Positions 26,026-38,494 of a stretch of DNA of 64,000 bases are shown one piece after another. The position numbers and the translations under genes were made by a program. The notes beneath the pieces were generated by a model. That model saw only the letters and a list, made by a program, of their open reading frames with translations. It had not been told where the DNA came from and made no database searches. The stretch comes from Psoroptes ovis (taxonomy: Eukaryota; Arthropoda; Arachnida; Sarcoptiformes; Psoroptidae): positions 744,001 to 808,000 of the forward strand of contig PQWQ01000008.1 in the NCBI GenBank assembly GCA_002943765.1. Direction: 5' to 3'. Position 1 is the first letter of the stretch; the number at the start of each line of letters is the position of its first letter.

Positions 26026-26471
26026 TAGATAGAGAAATTATTCTTATTTTCTTTTGCAGCTGCCATTTTGGTAATCACCCTTATGAGAATGGCTTTTGTG
26101 ATTGTGATTATTATTATTATATTTGTCGTCATGGTTTGACGATTCGCCAAAAATAACAAAATGTATATAAACAACACTAAATAATGACAATATAAATAAT
26201 AATAATGTTAATATAATCAATGATAATAAACTTAAATCGATCAGAAAAAATAATAATAATGATGAAAACATAAAAACAAAACAAAAATTAATGAATTAAA
26301 TTTAAATAAAAACGAATAAATTAATAAGAGAAGAGAATAATATATAAAAATAATTGATATTATTATTATTCATACAATAATAATATCATTTACAAAATAA
26401 TAAACATGATAATCGAAAATATATCAAAAAATATTGAGTTTTTGTAAAAAGTAAAAAAGAAATTCATAGAT

Positions 26472-26574
26472 CAGTCATTCTCAACCAATGTTCTACGGCA
26501 CTATAGTGTTTCGCCAGATACCAAAAGTGTGCCACAGCAACAAAAAAAAAGTTGAGAACCACTGTCATAGATTA
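26472..26574. repeat. hAT-like MITE with exact 8-bp target duplication
   Basis: The 103-bp element starts cagtcattctcaacc and ends gttgagaaccactg. It is flanked by the identical octamer tcatagat (26464-26471 and 26575-26582). An 8-bp duplication with CAGTG...CACTG ends is diagnostic of hAT transposition. There is no coding capacity. Confidence 0.85.
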
Positions 26575-27165
26575 ATCAAAATCAAAATAATAATAATACT
26601 ACACATTTAAGTACTGATGATGATTGTTTTTCAATAAAATTTCATTCACTTTTTGAAATACATTGTTTTCATTCATTTGAATTTTTTTTCATTTTCGAAT
26701 ATTTTTGAATGTTTTCAAATGAAAATCTATCAACACAAATACTATTTAGTACGAGATTTACATTCATTTAAATTTCAATTTTCGAAAATAAATAAATGAA
26801 TAAATGAACGAATGACGCCTTAATTTTTTTTTTTCATTTTATTCTAATTTTGTTTTTGCATACATACAAACACATACAAACATTCACATTTCCTTTTCCT
26901 CTTTTTACCTCCTTCTCTTTTTTTTGCTGTTGTTGTTGTTGTTGGTGTTTTGTTTATCGTACTACTCCTCTTCTTCTGCTTCCTCACATTGTTCATCATT
27001 CCGCATACTCTTTGCATTATTATTTTTGGTGGAAAATAAAACAAAAACAAAAGGTAAAAACATAATGGATAATAAACAAGCATTATTATTCACTGTATTT
27101 ACAATTTAATTACTTTTGCCTTTATAACTTGCTTTTTGCACACGGAAAAAATAATGATGGAAATA

Positions 27166-27246
27166 TTAGGTTGTTCGGAAAGTTATGGCCGATTTTCATG
27201 AGCAACTCTATTGATTAAGGTGAGATAAACTTTTTGGACAACCTAA
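27166..27246. repeat. mariner-like MITE with TA duplication
   Basis: Ends ttaggttgttcggaaagtt and aactttttggacaacctaa, with TA on both sides and the gcaactctattgattaag interior. Confidence 0.8.
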
Positions 27247-27820
27247 TAATTAAGAAAATCAATTTTGAATCGATTTGTACTAATGCGAATTGATTGTTTG
27301 AAATTGATCGAGAAAAAAATTGATTAAGAAAATCAATAGAAAAAACTAAAAATTTTTTTTTTACTTTTCACAAATTTGACTTTTCAAGTTTCAGCCATTT
27401 TGATTCATTCGAATGGTGATGATGATTTTTTTTTCAGCTGGATTTTATTAGTGTTAGTGTATGGGTACATGTCGCGCCACGATACTCTTCCTCACACAAA
27501 TACAAATGGGCAAATGCACATAGTTAGATACTATTGAAAAAAAAAAAATGAACGACAAACAAAACTAACAAACATACAGTGAAAAGTAAAAAAAATTTGA
27601 AAACAAGAACTCAAAATTATTATTATTACTATTTTATCATCCTTCGAAATAAAATGTAAAAAAAATTGGAAAATAAAAAAATTCATTTTCCGATATATAA
27701 ATAACAACAACAACAACATCAACAACAATCACATCCATAGACATTGGATATATATTCGTATGTACACCTCATAATACTGATGTTGATATACGAAATACCA
27801 AAATATATAATATTTAGTTT

Positions 27821-27892
27821 GTCCGGAAAGTTCTGGCCGATTTTCATCAGCAACTTAATTGATTAAGTAGAATGAACTTTTTGGACAATATG
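27821..27892. repeat. mariner-like MITE copy
   Basis: tttagtttgtccggaaagttc on the left, gaactttttggacaatatg on the right, with a decayed right terminus. Confidence 0.6.
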
Positions 27893-28071
27893 ATAAAAAC
27901 CATTGCATCTGCACACACACACACACACCGCATATATACGCAAAAGAACGAAATACAAGCACAAATGCAATTTTTTTTTTCGTTTCGTTATTATTATTTT
28001 TATTATTAAAATATTAGATTGAAAAATATTCAAAAAAAAAATGAAGCATCTTTTCTCAATTTTTTTCAGTA

Positions 28072-28151
28072 TCGGGTTGTCCAAAAAGTTCTGACCAATT
28101 TTCATGTACAACTCTATCGATTAAGCAGAATGAATTTTTCGGACAGCCGAA
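28072..28151. repeat. mariner-like MITE with TA duplication
   Basis: Ends tcgggttgtccaaaaagttc and gaatttttcggacagccgaa, flanked by TA. The interior is acaactctatcgattaagc. Confidence 0.75.
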
Positions 28152-31100
28152 TATTTTCAGTATTTTCATTTCATTTTCTTCTTGTGGTTGTTGTTGTTGT
28201 TGTTGTTATACACACACTAAAATGATGATTGAGGATTTTGTTTGTATTTGTATTTTGTATTCGTCAATGAATAAGGATGATATACAGATTCGAATAATAA
28301 TAATAATAATAATTTTATTTTTTCTAAGTTCAAATATATATTTATTCATGTACATCCACACATCCATATTACAATAGAAAATACAGCAGATGATGCATAT
28401 AACACACATATACACACCCAATAATAATCTATGATATGTTTGTGTGTGCTGCATGCATCATCCATTTATATTTATGATGATACACAAAATAATATATGCA
28501 CATACAAGTATGATAATAGACACACAATCACACTATTTATTTTCGATTATGTGGACGTTTTTTATTTTTATTATTATCATTATGCTTTAATGAATTTTTT
28601 TTTTTCGTTGAAAATTTTTTTCTCTTTTAAAAATTATTACAAGTTGTCTATATTTTGTTTTCGCTGGTTTTTAGGGATATAAACAAACTCATTAAAAAAA
28701 ACTTTATTGTTTTAAATTTTTTCACAATTTACAGCGCATTTTTTTTCTTCTTCTAATTTCACAATGTATTTTCGATGCATTTTTGTGTTTTTTTTATAAT
28801 AATTTTAAAAAATATTTTGTTTACATTTATTTCGTTGAAAATTTTGTTCCATATTTTTTTTCATTTTTTTAGATATCAAAACATATATATAACAATACAT
28901 TCATTCATTCATTCATTCATTATTTGCATTGCTTTAGCTTTCCTTTTTTTTTCTCGAGAAAAAATTGAAATATTTTTTTTTTTTTATTGAAAGTTATCTA
29001 TCAAAATATCATAAGTACGAAAAATAACAATGTTTCATCAAAAAATTCTAATAGATGGAACAAGTTTCTAATATAAATAATAATAATCGATTTCTATTTG
29101 TTTCTAATCAAGAAATGAAAAAAAAATTGTGATATTTACTTTTGATTCGTGGAAAACAAGCAGAAAAAAAATGAAATTTTTTTTCCATTTAATATTTTGT
29201 CAGTTTTAAAAGGAAAAAACGAATTACACATATTTCACTATGTGTTTACTATTACTACTAATATTATTCACTCATTTAAATAGTAATAGTGATAATAATA
29301 ATACTATTAACAATAAATGAAACATACCTTGGCAACAGAAAAATTGAATAAAACAAATATATATTTGTGATGATTTAAAATGAATTTTTTTATTGTGAAA
29401 TTTTTGAAATTGTCGTCGTCGTTGTTGTTGTTGTTGTTGTTCACGATGATTTCTCAATGACTTTTTATTTATTTATTTTTTGCTTTTTGTACAAAAGAAA
29501 ATTTTTCAACTCTTTCAATCATTATTGATCGACGAATTATAGATAGGATCAAATATTTTGATGAATTAAATCAATCAATAAATCAAATGGCTTTTCAAAC
29601 ACACAATTTTTTTTTTTACTATTTAACACAACAAATCACAGAATTGCTCATTGAATGAATTAAATGAATGATTGATTTTCGATTTTTTCGTTGTTGTTGT
29701 TGTTGTTGTTGAGATGATTGAAGAGAATAAAATATAATTACGAATTTGACAAAAAGTAATTGAAAATTCAATGATAATCTTTGTCACTGATTATCAATTA
29801 TTATGATGGATATATCATATTTTATTCGTTGTGAAATGAAGAAAAAAATGAAACAAGGAAAAATTAATGAAAAATTATATTGAATTTTCAATATATATGA
29901 ATATTATTATATTATATTTGAAAAATTATCATAATCATCACACAATATATTCACAATTTTACATTTTTTTTTTGTTGATAAAGTTAAAACAAAAATTATT
30001 AAGAGAAAATTACACAGATACGATACGTATATATACGATGCACGCATATATGTATAGATGTATGCAGTTTTTGATAAAATATTATAACAAATAATTTATT
30101 ATTACATATGCGAAATATGAATTTTTCGTATAAAATCTTTCAAAAAACATTAATATATTTCATATAAAAAAACAGACACAGACACAGACACACACAAATA
30201 TATAAACAAATTTTTAATATGTCCACACACACCATATAAACATCATCTATATATAAGTGTGTTTGTATATTTTCGATGACGACAAGAAACCAAAATAAAA
30301 TAACAAGATGATGATTTTTTGAAAAAAAAGAAGCTCATACACACAAAATAATTACAAATAATAATAATGAAAATGAAGATACTCAAACATCGACGAAAAA
30401 TAATGAAAAAATAGCCAAAATATACTCAATAATAATGATAATATTTGTGACTACATATTAGTCAATAATATGAAATGATATGAAATATCTCTTTTTACTT
30501 ATTGTTCGTTAATATTTTTTTTCTGTTCTTCTTCTTGTGTTTACAACAACACAATCAAATAAATAAATTTTTCATACATATTTTCCCTAATATATTTCAA
30601 ATTATCAAAGATGCATACAGTGATGATGATGTTTATTTGAATGATCTTTATATCTGCTGCTATCGAGTTTGTTATTGTTGTTGTTGAATTTGATCTAATA
30701 TAAAATTCGATGAGAATAATTTCATTTGTTTCAATTAATTCATTTAAATGATGATTCTTTGACCATTTATATTCTGTGTATATTCATAAATACATACTCA
30801 AATGTAGTATCGCATTGTATCATAAAACAATTTTGTTGAGCATAAATTTTCATAGTTTCTTAAATATGCTATATTTATCAAATATGATATGACGATGATG
30901 ATGATGATGATGTAAGATGTAAAGAATAATGTACAAAATCATTATTTTCACACAAATGCACACAGATATTTCACATTTTGATTATGATGTTGATCAAATA
31001 AATATGCACATATTAATTTCTAGTTATCATCACATTTTTATGAATTAATTCAATCTTTTTTTTCTTATTTTGATTATTCGATTAAATTAATTAATAAAAT

Positions 31101-33732
31101 TCACACAGAATTCATGACAAGAATCTTTGATTACTTAATTTTTTTTTCGTTTGAAAATTTCACAATTTGCAGCTTTGAAATTTTTTTTTCTTCACTAAAT
31201 TCACATTTATGATGAATCCATAGAATTTTTTTTTTTTTTGAATAAAAATTCAAATGTTTGACAATTCTATTTAGATTTCAAACGAAATGAAATTTTGCTG
31301 ACTGTTGTTGTTGTTGTTGTCGCTGTCATCATTGTTTCATATATATATATTGAAGAGCTAAAAGATAAAAGAAGAAATAAAAAAAAATTTAAAAGAATTT
31401 TTTTTTCATTATTCGTAATAATAATAATAATACATGGAATTTTCAATTTTTTCCTTGATTTTTTTTTTCATTCATTTCGAATCAGACAAAATAGCGAAAC
31501 GAATAATGTAAAATCTAAGCAAACTCAAAGCAAGACAAGAAAAAAACTAAACGGAATTTGAGTTTTTGTGTTTAAATGAAAAAAAAAAAATGAAAATATA
31601 GAAAATTGAATTGTGTGAATAGTTGAATTGTAAAAATAATAAAAATAATAAAATGAAATAAACATACACACACACACACACACACACAGTTACATACAAC
31701 AATCGTTTCAATAATAATAATAATCATTAGATCTTTCTCAGATCATCAGAAAAAAAAAATGGTAAAAACAACGTTTTTCTATATTTTTCATCCATAATCA
31801 TCATCATCATCATCATTTTTCTATACTTTTTTCATGTTGTTGTTGTTGTTGTTGTTTAAAGCTGCAAATAATAATAATAACAATAATAAATAAATGAAAA
31901 TACAGCATTATACATTTATATATACGTGTGTGTGTGTGTGTGTGTATTTTATTCATCGTATTCATTCAATACGCACACATAAAAATTTGTGGATTGTTGT
32001 TGTTGTTGTTGTTTGTTTGAAGATAGATGGATGGATGGCTGAATGGCTGGTTCGTTTGGATGGAAATGAAATGGGATGAAATTGAATGGAGAATGTGGAA
32101 AAAAAGAAAAAAAAAGTCGCCAATCGTTGCTGTTGTCGTATAGATTTATTTGAATTGAGTTTTTTTTTTGGTTCATTCATTCATTTAATATTGTTAATAT
32201 TATTATCATTATTAGTTGCTGTGTTATTGTTAGTATTTCTTTCATTTTTTTTTTCATATAAAAATATATTTCAATGATGAAAAATGTAAAATTCAAAAGA
32301 CAACGCCACCATTTGAATGTTTGAAATTTTTTTTTTTGGAAATAAAAATTATTATGATTATGATCGTAACATATAACAAAGTAAAAGCTAAAATATGTTC
32401 TGCTTCTTCTTCTTCTTGTTCTTCTCGATTTTGCTTTATTTGTCTTGCATACATGCAGCAATATCGGAAAAATATTCAATTCGAAATTGATTTATTCAAT
32501 TTTGAATTTTTTTTAAGGGAACATGTGCATGTAGGAAAGATAAGAATTGTTGTTGTATATTAAATTTCTTTTGTGTAATTATTTCTTGACGTTAGTAAAA
32601 AAACAAAACAAAACAAAACACTGTTCAATAACTAAATGCACAATGGATGAAATTATTTGATGAACATTAAGGGAAATTCAATAATTTTTCAAATGATGGA
32701 CAAATTTTAGCAAAAAATCAAAGAGAAAAAGAAAAATTCTTTTTACAGTGCACTAAATAAAAAAAAATTTTCATCACTAAATTTTGAATAAATTCATTAT
32801 TTCATAAAATATTTCATTCAGTCAATTTTCAAATTTTCATTACTATAAATTACATGTATTTAAAAAGTTGAATTTATTTATTTTTTTATTTTCAAATTCA
32901 TTATTTTCAATTTTTCTGGTTTGCAGCACACACACACACACACACACATGCACAGACGTATTTTTTTTCATATTTTTCATTACATTTTATTTAGTTTCAT
33001 TTCATTTTGTGTGTTTGTTCACAAGATTTTCATGGAAAAAATTTTTATCTTTTTATTTTTTCTTTTGGTTTTTTGAATGTGCATACATATCTCATTGAAG
33101 AAGGAATATGAACAAACTCGAATATAGTTACCGCTGTTGTTGTTGTTGTCGTTAGTGTTGTTGTTCAAAGCATACATTTTCACATTTATTAGTATATGTG
33201 TGTGTGTGTGTGTATGCTACTTTGCTTATGGAAAAATCATTTGTACAAAATGAAAATTTTTTCATTTTATTTTTTCATACATTTTACCATTTTTTTAATG
33301 AAATAAAATAAAATGAAACAACAGCAACAACAACAGCATAAAATTATATTGAAAAATATACATACAAACACATTACACAAACAATTGAATGACATAAACA
33401 TTATTGATATTATTATTATTATTACACAAAACAACTTACACACATAGATATTCATAAGCAAACAAGAAAAAGATATTAAAAACTATGTGGTGGTGGTGTT
33501 CCGTCGTTTGTTCATTCGTTTTTGATTTTCAAATTCAAATTCAAAATTCATTTGATTTTCATTATTCAAAATAAAAACCGATTGAAGGATATATGTGTGT
33601 CTGTTGTTGCTGCTGTATGTTTTACTGTGTGTTTTATATTTTCATTCATTCATTCATTCATTCATTAATCAATACATTATTTATCAATCGGTGTTTTCAA
33701 ATTTTGAAAAACAAATCAAAAATAACTTACCC

Positions 33733-33759
<27 letters not shown>
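33733..33759. repeat. poly-A run
   Basis: An uninterrupted A tract of about 27 nt. A similar one is at 34547-34574 and a T tract at 20176-20196. No retroposed gene or target duplication was recognised beside them. Confidence 0.85.
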
Positions 33760-33764
<5 letters not shown>

Positions 33765-35376
33765 AATCAAATTTTTGCTATTCTCTCAATTATTATATAT
33801 TGTTCATTCAATAATTACAATTATTGAATAAAAAAATAACCAGAAACCAAAAACAAAAATACAAAACAAGCATACATTGATTACGATTGTATTTGGTTTC
33901 TTTCTTCGTTCTATTGGTTGAATGGTTAATGATGATGATGACGATGATGATGATGATGATTATGATCAGGATGATGGGAAGAGAAATTATAAAAATGGCC
34001 GAAATTTCACAATTTTTTTTTTTTGATTTTCTCGCTTACCATTGGTTAGTTTTACTTGTCTTTCAATATTTATGGTTAATAGTCACATTTGCCAGTGCTT
34101 GTTTGTGGTGATTCAATCTAGCTTTCATTCAATTCAATTCAGTTCTTTTTTTTTGAATTTTTTTGATGGTTCAAAATGTTTTCAATGAACTTTTTTTTTT
34201 TTTTTGATGGTTTAATCTTTGCTTCCTCTTTTGTGCTTGCCATTAATTTTTGGTTAAACACGTTGATTTTCGTCATTTTTTTCGCCATAAAAAATGCAGG
34301 AAAAAAAGGATTAAAACTCTTGGACCCAAAAATAAACACCAAAAACCATAAAAAACTCAAAATTCGAATGTTTTAATCATTTTTTTTCGAATATTCGAAC
34401 GTTTTTGGCCATGTTTCGAATTCGCCATGAAAAAAAAAGATTCGAATTTTTGAATTTACGGAAACTTTTTTTTCCTTTGAAATTTTGAAAAAAATCCAAG
34501 AAAATTTCTTTGAACAAAAAATTATCAGAAAAATAATCAATTATTCAAAAAAAAAAAAAAAAAAAAAAAAAAAATTCATTTGCATTCATCCGAATAAACT
34601 AATCAATATTACCATAGATAAGCATGAAAATCCTTGAAATTCGATCAAATTTCTGGCAAAAAAATTTTTTGCCCATTTTATTAAGAAATTAAGAGTCTAG
34701 AGCCCAAAACACAGCCCCCCTAAAAAGAGCCAAGGCCCCGAACACGGCTCCGAGAACAATCAAATCAATCAATCACATCAAATGCTCCATTATCTTCAAT
34801 GATTCTGGCGACTGGGTTTTTTTCTGTGATTTATCCAAAGAGAATAAAAAAAATCCTTGGAAAATCTTGATACTGCTTCAAATCCTATTATCTTCCAGTG
34901 GACCCGTGGAATCTGTTCGTGAATCGTTCTGGCGAAATTTTGACCGATTTGGTCCAAATCAAGTGACCATCGCCACCATCAATCAATGAGCAATCGATTG
35001 AAACTGGAAAAGGGTCAAATCTTGATATATTCCACATCAGATTATATCATTCAAATACATCAAAGTATATCAAACTATTTACACGCAACACTGGTAATAT
35101 TTGTTTAAATGTTTATTTGTGTGGTCACAATGTATTTTATAGTTTTTTACGAATCGAAAAAAAAATCAACATGGAAAAAAATGTCAAATCATCATCAATG
35201 GTACATTGACTTTTGTATCCGATAATAATAATAATGATAATGAACGAACACAAAAACTGGACAATGTAAAAAAAAAATTATAATAAAGTGCTGCCCCCTT
35301 TTAGAAAAAATTAAAATGGAAAAGATTAAAATCTTTAAGATCAAATGACAATCATCTGGTGATGATTGTCACTGAA

Positions 35377-35504
35377 CAGTGTTTCTCAATCTTTTTCTTT
35401 GTTGCGGCTCATCAAGTTAAAGATGTATTTCCAGAATATGGCAGCACAATTTTGAAATTTCTTGGTACACAAAAGTACCACGGCACAGTGGTTGAGAATC
35501 ACTG
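35377..35504. repeat. hAT-like MITE, about 128 bp
   Basis: Starts cagtgtttctcaatc and ends ggttgagaatcactg. No clean target duplication. Confidence 0.5.
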
Positions 35505-37293
35505 TGCATGATACACAGAAATGTTCATCATTTTATCAACGAATTATAAGAATGAATGATATTTGTCACTCCATGGTTGATGAGTGTATGAGTGGATGCA
35601 TTTGGATTTTGTTTCCACACAAAAAACAAGCATTATTAAAAGGTTAAATTGGATCCGTTTACAAATTCCTACGATTATAAGTGATTCAAATATCATTGAT
35701 ATTGTTAACCCTTTCATCTTTATACATGAATATTACATTGTATGAAATATGCAAATTCAAATTTTTTTTTTGTTTGTTTTGGATTTTGTTCCAACATTGA
35801 CCACTACCACAAACCGGTATCATCATCTGTACGTACAAATCAATATCAATGTGGTAGTAGCATTCAAGTATGAAGAAACAAAAATTTTTTTTTCGATGCA
35901 AAAATTGTCAAATCACCAATGAAAATAATGTTTTTTTTTTTTCATTTGGCTACGCCTTTTTATTTGTGTTACAGCTGTATGCGAAGGTGAAGCAAAGCAA
36001 AGTGTTGCTGATGAATGGAAAATTAGCTACACGATTATTATCAACAACAGACAGTAACAGACAACAACAACAGAAAGGACGAAGACCTTCACCTAGTAAT
36101 GAATTGAAATTTTATTTCAATCAAATAAATAAAAAAAAATTGATACACTTTCATGCACGGATAAATAATACACAAGTAAATGAAAGGTATGCAAATTCCA
36201 CTCAATCTTAGGCGTGTATCTTTCTGCAAAAATGGCGTGTTTTCGCTGAAATTGACGAGTAATTTTTTTCTTTTGAAAATTTTAACAAGACTCCGAAATT
36301 GCTACTGTTTCTGATCGGTACCAGTGGTAGCAGCAATGATGTGGTAGTGGCATAGTTTTAAGAGAAATAAATGTTTTTTTTTTTCAGTGAAATTATTTTA
36401 TTGACTGAAATTCATCGTCAAAATGATTATCGACATAAAATATGAGAAATGGTCAGTTAACCATTCTTATTTTTTACTGGTTTCGTTTTTTTCAAATAAA
36501 GGAAAATCATAGTAAATCACTCCCTCGTCGTTGTTGTTACTATAATCCAAAATGTACGTATCGAAACTATTTTAACTCGTCGAATTTTTGATTATTTTCA
36601 TTATGATCCCTTTTGGGTTAAAATTGACAAAAGAAAAAAAATTTTCGAAATTTTTTTTCTTTTCTTTTTTTTTCGGCTGATGATGATTGACTGCGCAAAT
36701 GTGACAAAATTTGAAAAAATTTTTCTTTGAATTTTTTTTTTCGAAGAAAAAAAAAAACAAAAGCAGGGAGGAAGCTGCGGAAAACATCCTCCTTGCTCCT
36801 TTCCTCTGTCTCTCTTTTCACCGAACATCATCAACACTGAGGAGGAATGGAATTGAAAAAAAAAATTGTTTCTAACTTTTTACCACTCGACTCGACTTGA
36901 TTTTAAATGATTCATAATGAACAATGGTATTGACGGTGCTTATCGAGCACCTTTGGAGTTGCAAAAGTGTTTTCTTATTCATTTAATTTGTATATGACAT
37001 GATACATTTGTAATTGATGTTGCGTTTGAAGCTCAAAAGATGTGGCGAATGTTCAATTTCCCGATTTAGAATTTTGCAATTTGGCTTTGAATGGTCATGA
37101 TGACAATAATGCTGTTGGTTGACAGAATTATGGAGGAATTCAATGAGTTTTAACTTAATGATAATGTTGAAATTTTTAAAGATTTCAATAGTCAAGTTCA
37201 ATCGAATGCTTTGTTTTTTCTTTTGTTTATGTTTATGTTTACAAAATTAATTACGAAATTTCAAGATTTTATTTTTTATAAATGAACAATGAG

Positions 37294-37307
37294 TCGCCAT
37301 CTGGTGT
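37294..37307 (-). promoter_or_regulatory. CTCF-like motif (two mismatches)
   Basis: On the minus strand ACACCAGATGGCGA. It is paired with an opposite-strand motif 41 bp further on, just before the gene cluster begins. Confidence 0.25.
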
Positions 37308-37347
37308 ATTTTTTTGAACTTTTAAAATATTTTCCTTTCATTTTTCT

Positions 37348-37361
37348 CCGATAGATGGCGC
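37348..37361 (+). promoter_or_regulatory. CTCF-like motif (two mismatches)
   Basis: ccgatagatggcgc; core AGATGGCGC intact. It lies about 410 bp before the Ly6-like gene. Confidence 0.25.
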
Positions 37362-37460
37362 CAGAATTTATATCTAAAGATATCACCGGTATCATTTCTT
37401 GTATTATTATATCTCATAAATTTCATCGTGATTATCAGTGATTTGATCAATGATCTTACC

Positions 37461-37567
37461 CAGTGAATCCCAAAGTAGGCGATTTAGCGCTTCAGATACA
37501 GTGGTCCATCGGTGCATTATTGGGCAATGGAAAATTTTTAAGGGACCCAAAAGTTTGGAAATCACTG
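37461..37567. repeat. hAT-like MITE remnant, 107 bp
   Basis: Begins cagtgaatcccaaagt and ends acttt...ggaaatcactg style (aagtttggaaatcactg), resembling hAT/Charlie-type ends. No clear target duplication. Confidence 0.4.
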
Positions 37568-37774
37568 TTTTAGGCGTAGATATTGCAATGATTAATGATT
37601 TAATCGCTGGCCACTGGTTTTTATTTGAGTATCTAATCGGGTGACCAAACAATGGTTACCATGGATACTTCAAAAGGATTTAATCACCATTATTTGTTAT
37701 TTATGATTTCTGATCCAAATTTTCCAAATTTCAATTGTTTCACGTAATTCAACTGAAACCATCATCAAAAGAAA

Positions 37775-38323
37775 ATGAAATCAATGATATTGTTCAATAG
37801 TTTATTGATCATATCGATTCTGATCTTATTCATGGATCAATCAACATTAGCTCAAAAACCAAAACCACAACAACGGCGTAAACCACAACGACGGCCAACA
37901 TCCAGAAATCGTGGCCGTAAACCATCTTCGAAATCAGATGAAACAACCGGTATCTATTGTTATACATGTTTTGCTGATTTTGAACGTGTACCATTAACCG
38001 TATTTAATCCGGTTACATATATTTATAATAATCCATGTTATAATCCTGCATTGAATTATACGCTTACTGATAATGAATATTTGACAAAATGTTCATCAAC
38101 AACAAAATATTGTATGGTCGATGTAACCCGGCTGAATGGTGTACTGATATCAGTTGATCGCCGTTGTGGCCAATCAACATGTCGTAAAACATGTTTATCA
38201 CGTGGTTACGGTGTGATACGTGAAACATGTACATTTTGTTGTGGTGGTCGTATCAATGAAGATCATCCGGATTATGATGAAGAAGTGAATTCGATTTATA
38301 AATGTCCAACTGAACCACATTAA
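37775..38323 (+). CDS. secreted cysteine-rich protein, Ly6/uPAR-like
   Basis: Single-exon gene, 182 aa. Residues 1 to about 26 form a signal peptide (hydrophobic core ILFNSLLIISILILF, then A-Q). About 35 residues rich in R, K, P, Q and S follow. Then comes a compact domain of about 120 aa with 12 cysteines, starting YCYTC and containing FCCGG and a late YKCP. The opening CYxC and the paired CC near the end recall the three-finger Ly6/uPAR fold, but the usual C-terminal CN is absent, so the family call is tentative. One N-glycosylation site (NYT) is present. There is no hydrophobic tail for a GPI anchor, so I infer secretion rather than membrane attachment. It is convergent with the synthase gene, with 171 bp between the stop codons and AATAAA at 38455. 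Function is unknown. Confidence 0.75.
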   Translation: MKSMILFNSLLIISILILFMDQSTLAQKPKPQQRRKPQRRPTSRNRGRKPSSKSDETTGIYCYTCFADFERVPLTVFNPVTYIYNNPCYNPALNYTLTDNEYLTKCSSTTKYCMVDVTRLNGVLISVDRRCGQSTCRKTCLSRGYGVIRETCTFCCGGRINEDHPDYDEEVNSIYKCPTEPH

Positions 38324-38494
38324 ATATTGGATCGAATCATAATTTATGAATACAAAATTAATGATTTATTCATTGATTTAGCAAAAAAACAAGTTAAAAT
38401 CAACTAAAATCTAATCGATTTGATCATTTGTTTGTGTTTGTCTGTTTGTTTGTCAATAAATATAGAATTTCATTCAATTTTGAATTATTTTGAA

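Larger units (their letters stand above)
14444..37774. other. 23-kb gene-poor region rich in repeats
   Basis: I could not support any gene here. Open frames are short and made of homopolymer runs or lysine/phenylalanine-rich translations of A/T tracts, and none has a recognisable domain. The region contains 14 MITE copies, hAT-like repeats, long A or T runs (20176-20196, 33733-33759, 34547-34574), trinucleotide TTG/CAA and ATC/GAT tracts, dinucleotide repeats and five CTCF-like motifs. It may hold the 5' UTR and upstream intron or promoter of the kinase gene, or noncoding RNAs that cannot be recognised from sequence alone. Confidence 0.6.

Noticed and set aside
35870..36211. Open frame of 113 codons preceded by a possible acceptor (ttacag)
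   Set aside because: The composition reflects A/T runs, there is no family motif, and no partner exon was found. It remains an unlikely candidate.
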